A DNA stretch of 64,000 nt from Streptomyces lydicus (GTDB taxonomy: Bacteria > Actinomycetota > Actinomycetes > Streptomycetales > Streptomycetaceae): the NCBI RefSeq assembly GCF_004125265.1, contig NZ_RDTE01000003.1:248001-312000 (forward strand). Direction: 5' to 3'. Below, piece after piece: positions 38,393 through 64,000 of this stretch. Both the position numbers and the translations under genes were made by a program. How positions within the stretch are numbered: the first letter of the stretch is position 1; every line of letters starts with the position of its first letter. The notes under the pieces are model-generated. The model was not told where the DNA came from, made no database searches, and was given only the letters and a program-made list of their open reading frames with translations.

Positions 38393-39413
38393 GGCGCATC
38401 GCCCCGGTCGCCGGGCTCGGCGCCCGTTCTCGTGCAATGTCAGGATCCGGGCCGGTCGGACCGTTCGCGTTATGCTCCAAGAGTTCCTGGACACGGCGGA
38501 GCAGGGCTTGCCGTACCGCGTCCGGCGACAGGACGCGCAGGGGTGTGGCCAGGCTGAGGAGGTATCCGGCGAGGCCTTCGGCGTCGGGCCCGCCGATGTC
38601 GACGATGGTGGCGTCGGGGCCTTCGGGGCGGTGGGCACCTACTGACGACGGGATCAGCCGCAGGGCTTGGTTGACGGGCATCGGGAGGCGGATCGTCGCA
38701 TGGAGCGGGTAAGGGCCGGTCGCGACGGAGCGGGAGACGAGCAGCGCCGGGTCGGGTGGGTCGATGAGTTCCACCGGCTGTCCGGTTGGGTGTAGTCGGT
38801 CGACCCTGTCGGCCCGGAAGGTCCGCCACTGGGCTTGTGTGACGTCCCGGGCGACGAAGTACCACCGGCGTTCGGTGTGGACGAGGCGGTACGGGTCGAC
38901 GTCCCGGACCGTGGCTCTTCCCGCCCAGTCGCGGTACGACAGTCGGGCGCGCTCGCCCCGGCGGCAAGCGGCCGCCAGTTCCAGCAGCATGCCGGCCGGG
39001 ATCTGCGGCTCGTCGGGTCTGGGCGTGTGGACGAAGGTGTCGTCCATCTCGCCCAGCCGGTCCGCGATCCGCCGCGGCAGAACCTGACGCAGTTTCAGAA
39101 GAGCTGACAGGGCGGCCTGGTCTCCGCCGAGAGTGCCGCTGAGCGCGGCCTCGCGCATCCCGACGGCCACGGCAAGCGCCTCTTCGTCATCGAGGATCAG
39201 CGGGGGAACCCGCGCTCCGGCCCGGAGGCGATAGCCGCCCCACGGGCCGGGGTCGGACTCGACGGCGTAGCCGAGTTCCCTGAGCTTGGCGATGTCCCGC
39301 CGCACCGTGCGTTCGGTCACTGCCATCCGGTCGGCCAGTTCACCGCAGGTCCACGACGGCCGGGCGGCCAACAAGGCGACCAATCGCAGCAGGCGGGCGG
39401 ATGCGCTGATCAC
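38388..39413 (-). CDS. WYL-domain transcriptional regulator (YafY-like)
   Basis: 341 residues from the GTG at 39413 (MISASARLLRLVALLAARPS). The N-terminal DeoR-type HTH is WTCGELADRMAVTERTVRRD then IAKLRELGYAVESDPGPWGG. The WYL domain follows (RLSYRDWAGRATVRDVDPYR, then RRWYFVARD, in which WYF stands for WYL) and a C-terminal WCX extension. These are ligand- or nucleic-acid-responsive regulators, often divergent from a small VOC gene, as here. The 63-bp gap carries a perfect 9+7+9 inverted repeat. The tail after about residue 320 is Pro/Arg-rich and its end is encoded by a 14-bp repeat array. Confidence 0.88.
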   Translation of the reverse strand: MISASARLLRLVALLAARPSWTCGELADRMAVTERTVRRDIAKLRELGYAVESDPGPWGGYRLRAGARVPPLILDDEEALAVAVGMREAALSGTLGGDQAALSALLKLRQVLPRRIADRLGEMDDTFVHTPRPDEPQIPAGMLLELAAACRRGERARLSYRDWAGRATVRDVDPYRLVHTERRWYFVARDVTQAQWRTFRADRVDRLHPTGQPVELIDPPDPALLVSRSVATGPYPLHATIRLPMPVNQALRLIPSSVGAHRPEGPDATIVDIGGPDAEGLAGYLLSLATPLRVLSPDAVRQALLRRVQELLEHNANGPTGPDPDIARERAPSPATGAMRH

Positions 39414-39432
39414 ATTCCGGAGTGTTCCACAT

Positions 39433-39457
39433 GACCAGGACGGAAGCTGTCCTGGTC
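39433..39457. promoter_or_regulatory. Inverted-repeat operator between WYL regulator and VOC gene
   Basis: GACCAGGAC (39433-39441), 7-bp spacer, GTCCTGGTC (39449-39457): perfect arms. Placed 20 bp from each start codon, so a bound regulator would cover both promoters. Confidence 0.68.
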
Positions 39458-39476
39458 CCGCCATAGCGTCTGCGCC

Positions 39477-39863
39477 ATGAGTACGGCACACACCTCCACG
39501 CCCACGTTCCGCTATGCGGCCGTCACCTTCGACTGCCCGGACCCCGCCGAACTGGCCCGCTTCTACGGCGAGGCTCTTGGCCTGCCCCTCGTCTTCTCCA
39601 CTGACGACTTCGTCCTGCTCGGCCAGGAGGGCGGAGCAGGACTGGGGTTCAACCGGCTTTCCGACTACCGCCGTCCCACCTGGCCGGACCCATCCCAGGA
39701 GAAGCAGGCCCACATCGAACTGGGCGTCGACGACTTGGCCGCCGCCCGGGACCGGATGCTCGCCCTGGGAGCCGTCGAGCCCGCATTCCAGCCGGACCCC
39801 GACCGGTGGCGAGTCCTGCTGGACCCCGCAGGCCACCCGTTCTGCCTCTCCACTCTGGTCTGA
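39477..39863 (+). CDS. VOC-superfamily (glyoxalase/dioxygenase-like) protein
   Basis: 128 residues. Two beta-alpha-beta-beta-beta units: FRYAAVTFDCPDPAELARFY, GEALGLPLVFSTDDFVLLGQ, then AHIELGVDDLAAARDRMLAL and WRVLLDPAGHPFCLSTLV. The metal positions of glyoxalase I-type enzymes are only partly kept (His in AHIELG; the final Glu is not evident where FCLSTLV ends), so it may bind a drug or ligand rather than catalyse. Likely repressed by the divergent WYL regulator. Convergent with the SLATT-like gene, across an 18-bp repeat array. Confidence 0.86.
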   Translation: MSTAHTSTPTFRYAAVTFDCPDPAELARFYGEALGLPLVFSTDDFVLLGQEGGAGLGFNRLSDYRRPTWPDPSQEKQAHIELGVDDLAAARDRMLALGAVEPAFQPDPDRWRVLLDPAGHPFCLSTLV

Positions 39864-39924
39864 GCGCGACCTGCCTGCCCGTGACCATGACCGCGCACCT
39901 CGACCCGGCGGTGAGCTGCCGCTC

Positions 39925-40012
39925 GGTCGAGGGCCGGCGCACGGTCGAGGGCCGGCGCACGGTCGAGAACCGGCGCACGGTCGAGAACCGGCGCACGGTC
40001 GAGAACCGGCGG
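39925..40012. repeat. 18-bp tandem repeat, nearly five units
   Basis: Unit ggtcgagRRccggcgcac at 39925, 39943, 39961, 39979 and a partial at 39997. The first two units have gg where the later ones have aa, so the array grew from two sub-types. In the gap between convergent genes. Confidence 0.9.
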
Positions 40013-40023
40013 CGCTTCGTACG

Positions 40024-40509
40024 TCAGCCCCGGGTGGCCGTCGGTGTCGGGCCGGGTGGGGGCTCGTCCCCTTCGTAGGCCGCCAGCGCTGCTTGGCGGC
40101 TCTCCAGGACCTCGGCGAGGTCGTCGGGGAGCACACGGTGCTGGGCCAGTCTCATACGGGCCCTGGCCTCGACGAGAGCCCATGCCTGCCGGGCGCGTTT
40201 GTTGGCCAGGCGCCTGCTGTCGCTCCGGAGGAAGCCGGCGCCCGCCGCGCACCCCGCCGCGGCCAGGGCCACCAACGCCGCAGGCACACGGGCATCCGCC
40301 GACGCCAGGCCCGCGGCTCCGGAGACACCGGCGAGGAGAGCCGCGGGAAAGCCCAGCGCGATATCGGCCCTGGCCCAGAACTCGGCCCTGCGGTGCGCCA
40401 GGTCCTTCTGCCGCGTCGCTTCGTCACATAGCCTCTCGACCTCGGCTCGCGGTCGGTTCACAGGCTCGTTCCGGGGCAGTGGCACGGGGTCGGGGGAGGT
40501 AGTGGCCAT
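40024..40509 (-). CDS. Two-helix membrane protein, SLATT-like
   Basis: 161 residues from the ATG at 40509. Layout: short polar lead, charged helix (PRAEVERLCDEATRQKDLAH, RRAEFWARADIA), two hydrophobic helices (LGFPAALLAGVSGAAGLASA and VPAALVALAAAGCAAGAGFL), then a long charged helix (SDSRRLANKRARQAWALVEA) and an acidic/Pro tail. This is the arrangement of SLATT (SLOG-associated two-TM) effector proteins, proposed pore-forming partners of nucleotide-sensing conflict systems. No SMODS nucleotidyltransferase or SLOG gene is next to it, so it would be an orphan. Low sequence complexity makes the family call tentative. Confidence 0.55.
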   Translation of the reverse strand: MATTSPDPVPLPRNEPVNRPRAEVERLCDEATRQKDLAHRRAEFWARADIALGFPAALLAGVSGAAGLASADARVPAALVALAAAGCAAGAGFLRSDSRRLANKRARQAWALVEARARMRLAQHRVLPDDLAEVLESRQAALAAYEGDEPPPGPTPTATRG

Positions 40510-40732
40510 GCCTGGATTCCAACACGGTTGAAACGTAAGGGACTTGTACGGGCGTCCACAGACTTGAGGGGCGTCTGTGGTGGGCTCCTGACAGATCGAG
40601 TGCGGCAGGGTGGGGGTCCGGCAGTGCGACGGCTTTTCGCACAGGTGGCTACTGTGGGGAGTCCGCCGACGTGCCGGCCGGCGGGCGGGCGGCGCCACGC
40701 GGGTCGCCCGGAACCCGATGAAAGGTGCGGAC

Positions 40733-41488
40733 ATGACGAGCGTGCACGGCGGCCCCCTGGACATCCCCACTCCGGACGGCATCGCCGATGCGTATCTCGC
40801 CCATCCCGACGACGGCGAACCCCACCCCGGTGTGCTGTTGTACATGGACACCTTCGGACTGCGGCCCTCGCTGGAGGAGATGGCCAGGCGTTTGGCCGGG
40901 CACGGCTACACGGTGCTGGTACCCAATGTCTTCTACCGCGTCGGACGCGCCCCGGTGGTGGAGCTGCCGGACTTCATCGACCCCTCCCAGCGGCCGGAGA
41001 TCTTCGAGCAGCTCTTCCCGGTGATGCAGACCCTCACTCCGGACCTGGCGATGCGGGACGCCGGAGCCTACCTCGACTGGCTGACCGCCTCCCCGCAGGT
41101 CACCGACGGCCCCATGGGCACCACCGGTTACTGCATGGGCGGGGTTCTCGCCATCCGCACCGCAGCGGCCCAGCCCGATCGCATCGGCGCCGCGGCCGCC
41201 TTCCACGCCGGCCGCCTGGTCACGGACGCCGAGGACAGTCCGCACCGGCTCGCCGGCCGCATCACGGCAGAGCTGTACTTCGGCCACGCCGACCACGATC
41301 ATTCGATGCCGGCCGACCAGATCAAGAGCCTGGAGCAGACCCTGGACACCGCGGGTGTGCGCTACCGCAGCGAGCTGTACGAAGGTGCCGACCACGGCTA
41401 CACGCAGGCCGACACCGCCGCGTACCACGCCGAGGCGGACGCACGTCACTGGCGCAGCATGCTGGAGCTCTTCGGGCGCTGCCTCTGA
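40733..41488 (+). CDS. Dienelactone hydrolase family protein
   Basis: 251 residues from the ATG at 40733 with AAAGG 7 nt upstream; an ATG at 40718 is the alternative. Alpha/beta-hydrolase with the dienelactone-hydrolase signature: nucleophile Cys in GTTGYCMGGVLAIR (about residue 133), Asp in FGHADHDHSMPADQI and His in YEGADHGYTQADTAAY. Also LLYMDTFGLRPSLEEMARRL near the start. Such enzymes hydrolyse lactones or related esters in aromatic breakdown and in secondary metabolism. The gene is alone, divergent from the SLATT-like gene and followed by a strong terminator. Confidence 0.9.
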   Translation: MTSVHGGPLDIPTPDGIADAYLAHPDDGEPHPGVLLYMDTFGLRPSLEEMARRLAGHGYTVLVPNVFYRVGRAPVVELPDFIDPSQRPEIFEQLFPVMQTLTPDLAMRDAGAYLDWLTASPQVTDGPMGTTGYCMGGVLAIRTAAAQPDRIGAAAAFHAGRLVTDAEDSPHRLAGRITAELYFGHADHDHSMPADQIKSLEQTLDTAGVRYRSELYEGADHGYTQADTAAYHAEADARHWRSMLELFGRCL

Positions 41489-41520
41489 CACCACGGGCGG
41501 GTCGGCAGCGGACGGCCGCC

Positions 41521-41549
41521 AGCCTGCCGGCCTGCGGGTCCGGCAGGCT
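41521..41549. terminator. Terminator between dienelactone hydrolase and GNAT genes
   Basis: 10-bp perfect arms (41521-41530, 41540-41549) with a 9-nt loop, 32 bp beyond the hydrolase stop, in a convergent gap. Confidence 0.72.
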
Positions 41550-41607
41550 CTTGCCTGGTCCGGTCGGTGTGCGGCCGTGTGCGGACCTTCGTACGGGAGG
41601 GTTCCGG

Positions 41608-42165
41608 TCAGCTCACCGGTACGGGAGCGGCCGGACTTGCGCCGGGGTCGGGGTGCCGGCTGTCGCCGGTGGGCAGGACCAGCATCTTCGTCACCGTGCC
41701 GTCGTCCGCGACGACATCACGGACATGGGTGAATCCCAGTTTTTTGCCCAGCGCCAGACTGGCAGCATTTTCGGCGCCCACCATTCCGTAGACCTCGCTG
41801 AGCTGCAGGGTGTCAGCGGCGTAGCGCAGCAGACCGCGCACCAACTCATTGCCCACCCCTCTTCCCCGGCTCTCCTTGACCAGTGCGGCGATCATCTCGT
41901 AGCCGTCGACGTTGCCGGTTTTCTTGATCTCCGCGTGGCCCACGTAGACACCCTCGGACCACACAGCCCATACATCGAACATGTTTTTGGCATAGATCTC
42001 ATTGAGAATCGCTTGGAATATGACCCGGATCTGTTCTTCGGGTACGCGGTCCTGGCCCATCCAGCGGCAGACCTCCTCGTCACCGAGCAGCGCCACGAAG
42101 ACTTCCTCGTCCTCGGGCCGGTAGGGCGCAAGAATCAGCCGGTCGGTGCGCAGGATCGGGGTCAT
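41608..42165 (-). CDS. GNAT N-acetyltransferase, RimJ/RimL-like
   Basis: 185 residues from the ATG at 42165 (MTPILRTDRLILAPYRPEDE), the standard opening of the RimJ/RimL group (LxTxRLxLRPxxxxD). The acetyl-CoA turn is ESRGRGVGNELVRGLLRYAA and the acceptor-side motif is MVGAENAASLALGKKLGFTH, where the Asn-xx-Ser pair is typical. It could acetylate a protein N-terminus or a small amine. It is the last gene before the NRPS operon on the same strand, but about 780 bp and a strong stem-loop separate it, so it is probably outside that operon. A role in modifying or tolerating the peptide is possible but unsupported. Confidence 0.86.
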   Translation of the reverse strand: MTPILRTDRLILAPYRPEDEEVFVALLGDEEVCRWMGQDRVPEEQIRVIFQAILNEIYAKNMFDVWAVWSEGVYVGHAEIKKTGNVDGYEMIAALVKESRGRGVGNELVRGLLRYAADTLQLSEVYGMVGAENAASLALGKKLGFTHVRDVVADDGTVTKMLVLPTGDSRHPDPGASPAAPVPVS

Positions 42166-42947
42166 TTCAGGGTCCCTTCTCATGGGAAAGCACAAGTGAT
42201 CCGGGTGAGGCCAGGTGAGGTGAAAGGCAATGCCGCCGCGGAACGGGAGCCGGCTTCCGGGGAATGCGCCGGTCGTGTGGCGAACGCGGCGCAGGCCATG
42301 TCCGGGCATGTGCGAATGTGCGTGATCTCGTGCGAACTCTGCGCCGTACGGCGGGAGTTAGCCCGTCATGCCGTCGACCACCACGGACCGACGGCGGAAC
42401 GGATCGACACCCGGCGCTTCGGCCAGGAACAACAGGTCCACGTCACGGACCGGCCACTGAGAAATCCCCCCGCGATCCGCAGTTCCCTCACCCCGTAAAT
42501 GTCTTGAACTCCGCTCTCAGGCATCCGGCCTGTGCGGCGCATGTCACTGGTATAGCGTAATAACGCCCTATCGTCACTACCTGGCGCCAAATCCGATATG
42601 ACAGGTAATTAAGGCGTACCCTGCCATTTGCCGTGGACAACGGGATGTATGCCACAGGGCCGTGTCCGGGGGAAAGAGGAAGCAGCCGCCGGGAAATCGT
42701 TTTCGTCGGGGGTGAGCAGCGACGATTCTTCGGTGGCCGGACGGCGTGGAAGGTCGCGGGACGGCCCGGCAGCTCGGAAGACGGCGCGGCGGGCGGCGCA
42801 AGTGCGCGGCGCGGCGCGCGGCAGGCACGGCGGCTCAACGCCCAGGACAAGGGCGGCCGCAAGAGGAAAGCGGTGAACGGGCCGTGCGGGCCGCGCCGGC
42901 CGGTGGCTCGTGGTCGCGGCCCGCACAAAAGGGTGCTGCGGGAAGGG
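42166..42947. other. Gene-free stretch downstream of the NRPS operon
   Basis: No convincing gene. 42500-42640 is the lowest-GC part of the neighbourhood, with a near-palindrome around TAGCGTAATAACGCCCTA (about 42553-42571) and a TATAGC box, as in a promoter or regulator site. Minus-strand frames at 42358-42590 (products ending GPWWSTA and, in another frame, SVVVDGMTG) and plus-strand frames from 42628 lack ribosome sites and family features. The second half (42700-42940) is low-complexity GC-rich. Confidence 0.45.
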
Positions 42948-42980
42948 GCAGGGCGCGCGGCGGGCGGCCGCGCGCCCTGC
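42948..42980. terminator. Terminator of the NRPS-MbtH operon
   Basis: 14-bp perfectly complementary arms (42948-42961 and 42967-42980) around GGGCG, 12 bp after the MbtH stop. One of the strongest hairpins in the window; it marks the 3' end of the biosynthetic operon. Confidence 0.82.
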
Positions 42981-42992
42981 GGGGCGGATCGG

Positions 42993-43196
42993 TCAGGAGG
43001 CGGCGCTGTCCATGCGCTCGCGCAGGCTGCGGGGGCGCATGTCGGTCCAGACCTCGTCGACATAGGCGGAGCACTCGTCCTGGGTGCCCTCCTTGCCCAC
43101 GGCGTGCCAGCCGTCGGGAACCTCCAGGTCGGCCAGCCACAGCGAGTACTGGTCCTCGTCGTTGCGCAGCACCTGGTAGCGGGCGTTCTCGTCCAT
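42993..43196 (-). CDS. MbtH-like NRPS chaperone
   Basis: 67 residues from the ATG at 43196, which has GGGAGAG (43203-43209) 6 nt before it; two in-frame ATGs upstream (43214, 43211) have poorer context. The family pattern is complete: ARYQVLRNDEDQYSLWLADL, EVPDGWHAVGKEGTQDECSA, YVDEVWTDMRPRSLRERM, with the conserved Ser-Leu-Trp, the PxGW motif and WTDMRPxSLR. MbtH proteins bind adenylation domains and make them soluble and active. As last gene of the operon, 248 bp after the synthetase, it presumably serves one or more A domains of the cluster. Confidence 0.95.
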   Translation of the reverse strand: MDENARYQVLRNDEDQYSLWLADLEVPDGWHAVGKEGTQDECSAYVDEVWTDMRPRSLRERMDSAAS

Positions 43197-43216
43197 GTCA
43201 CGCTCTCCCATCATCG

Positions 43217-43239
43217 GTTGATTTGAGTTGAGTTGAGTT
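43217..43239. repeat. 5-bp repeat in the NRPS-MbtH gap
   Basis: gattt followed by gagtt three times and a variant, just upstream of the MbtH ribosome site; AT-rich for this DNA. It leaves the ribosome-binding region unstructured in the transcript (CAACTCAACTCAA on the coding strand). Confidence 0.5.
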
Positions 43240-43444
43240 GGATCAGGTTGGGCTCGGTCGGACTGAGCCGGGTCGGGCTGGGCTTGTTGATCGGGCAGGG
43301 CTCTTCAGGCGGTCATGTGGGACGGATTCGCCGGGCAGTTGATCTCGTTCAGGGTGCCCTCAACGGCCGGTGTACGGGGGGCCTTTCGGTAATCCGCCGT
43401 ACGCGGTGCGGTGAGGGCCGCGGAAAGCCCGGTTTGCCGGCCCC

Positions 43445-63721
<20,277 letters not shown>

Positions 63722-63732
63722 GTCGTCGTTCC

Positions 63733-64000
63733 TCACCGTTCGTTGTGGTCGCTGGTGCCGCGTGCGGCGTCTTCGAGTTCGCGCAGGACGTGTTCCTCCA
63801 CCAGGTCCGCCAGGACGGCGACGGTGCGGGCGGTCAGCACGTCCCGGGGGGTGAGCTCCACGCCGAAGGTCTCGTTGACCCGGGAGGCGATGAGCAGGCT
63901 GCGCAGCGAGTCGCCGCCGAGGGCGAAGAAGTCGTCCTCGGCGCCCACGGCCGTCCCCAGTGCCTCGGACCAGACGTCCGCGAGGAACTGCTCGGTGGGG
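63733..64000 (-). CDS. NRPS subunit, C-terminal carrier domain (5' part outside window)
   Basis: Frame open from the window edge to the stop at 63733; 88 residues visible. It reads [20 protein letters not shown] then [20 protein letters not shown], a peptidyl carrier domain with its phosphopantetheine Ser in GGDS, followed by [20 protein letters not shown] and a charged helical tail ([19 protein letters not shown]) that could be a communication-mediating segment. No E domain, so it hands an L-aminoacyl chain to the LCL-type C domain of the next subunit. Its stop overlaps the possible GTG start of the five-module gene, so both are in one operon. Confidence 0.93.
   Translation of the reverse strand, partial: PTEQFLADVWSEALGTAVGAEDDFFALGGDSLRSLLIASRVNETFGVELTPRDVLTARTVAVLADLVEEHVLRELEDAARGTSDHNER

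Noticed and set aside
39464..40136. Upstream extension of the WYL regulator frame
   Set aside because: It would overlap the divergent VOC gene and the operator; the conserved regulator start is at 39413.
42358..42590. Possible small peptide genes on the minus strand (ends GPWWSTA or SVVVDGMTG)
   Set aside because: Two overlapping frames look equally peptide-like, neither has a ribosome site, and no modifying-enzyme gene is nearby. I first considered a RiPP precursor but could not support it.
42628..43226. Plus-strand frames downstream of the NRPS operon
   Set aside because: Low-complexity Arg/Gly/Ala products, partly antisense to MbtH.
43305..43444. Possible small gene between NRPS and MbtH
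   Set aside because: Only shadow frames without ribosome sites; best read as untranslated spacer of one operon.

Overview
The window is high-GC actinomycete DNA. Strong GC bias at third codon positions, frequent GTG starts, many ATGA/GTGA gene overlaps, Tat-type lipoprotein signals and families typical of the genus (CGNR regulator, DUF4142, SlpD/E peptidase, Eis-type GNAT, L-glutamate oxidase) all point to Streptomyces. No rRNA, tRNA, CRISPR array, transposase or prophage gene was seen.

Layout. 0-3 kb: end of a two-domain CaiB/BaiF CoA-transferase coupled to an acyl-CoA ligase. 3-5.3 kb: a three-gene ABC-3 (Zn/Mn-type) metal importer. 5.5-9.4 kb: small proteins and a DHA2-type MFS exporter, preceded by a probable fragment of a 2'-5' RNA ligase-like gene. 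9.5-11 kb: a secreted tripeptidyl aminopeptidase-like hydrolase. 11.3-15.5 kb: a sulfonate-type operon (leader peptide, binding protein, ATPase, permease, TauD-family dioxygenase). 15.9-19.1 kb: a small secreted protein, a 5'-truncated MFS gene, a LysR regulator and a CGNR regulator divergent from an epoxide hydrolase, with a pair of matched palindromes between them. 20.6-24.6 kb: L-glutamate oxidase translationally coupled to a ThDP-dependent 2-oxo-acid lyase. 25-42 kb: mixed accessory genes, namely TetR/SnoaL, nitrobindin, GNATs, MFS, DUF4142, MarR with an FAD monooxygenase, a two-unit Lrp, a glycosidase-like lipoprotein, Eis-like, WYL/VOC, a SLATT-like membrane protein and a dienelactone hydrolase.

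43-64 kb: the 3' end of a large non-ribosomal peptide synthetase operon on the minus strand. It holds the PCP end of one subunit, a 6758-residue five-module subunit (C-A-T-E / C-A-T / C-A-T-E / C-A-T / C-A-T-E) and an MbtH-like protein, closed by a strong stem-loop. The large subunit ends in an epimerization domain and has no thioesterase. Hand-read specificity codes suggest D-(basic)/L-Thr/D-(basic)/L-(Val-like)/D-(hydrophobic). This predicts release of a C-terminal D-residue by a stand-alone enzyme such as a penicillin-binding-protein-type thioesterase outside the window.

Several local circuits can be read directly: matched palindromes between divergent CGNR/epoxide hydrolase, TetR/SnoaL and WYL/VOC pairs. 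A recurring oddity is short tandem repeats (7-28 bp units) placed at or over the 3' ends of genes between about 20 and 40 kb, with two more repeat tracts inside NRPS adenylation domains.
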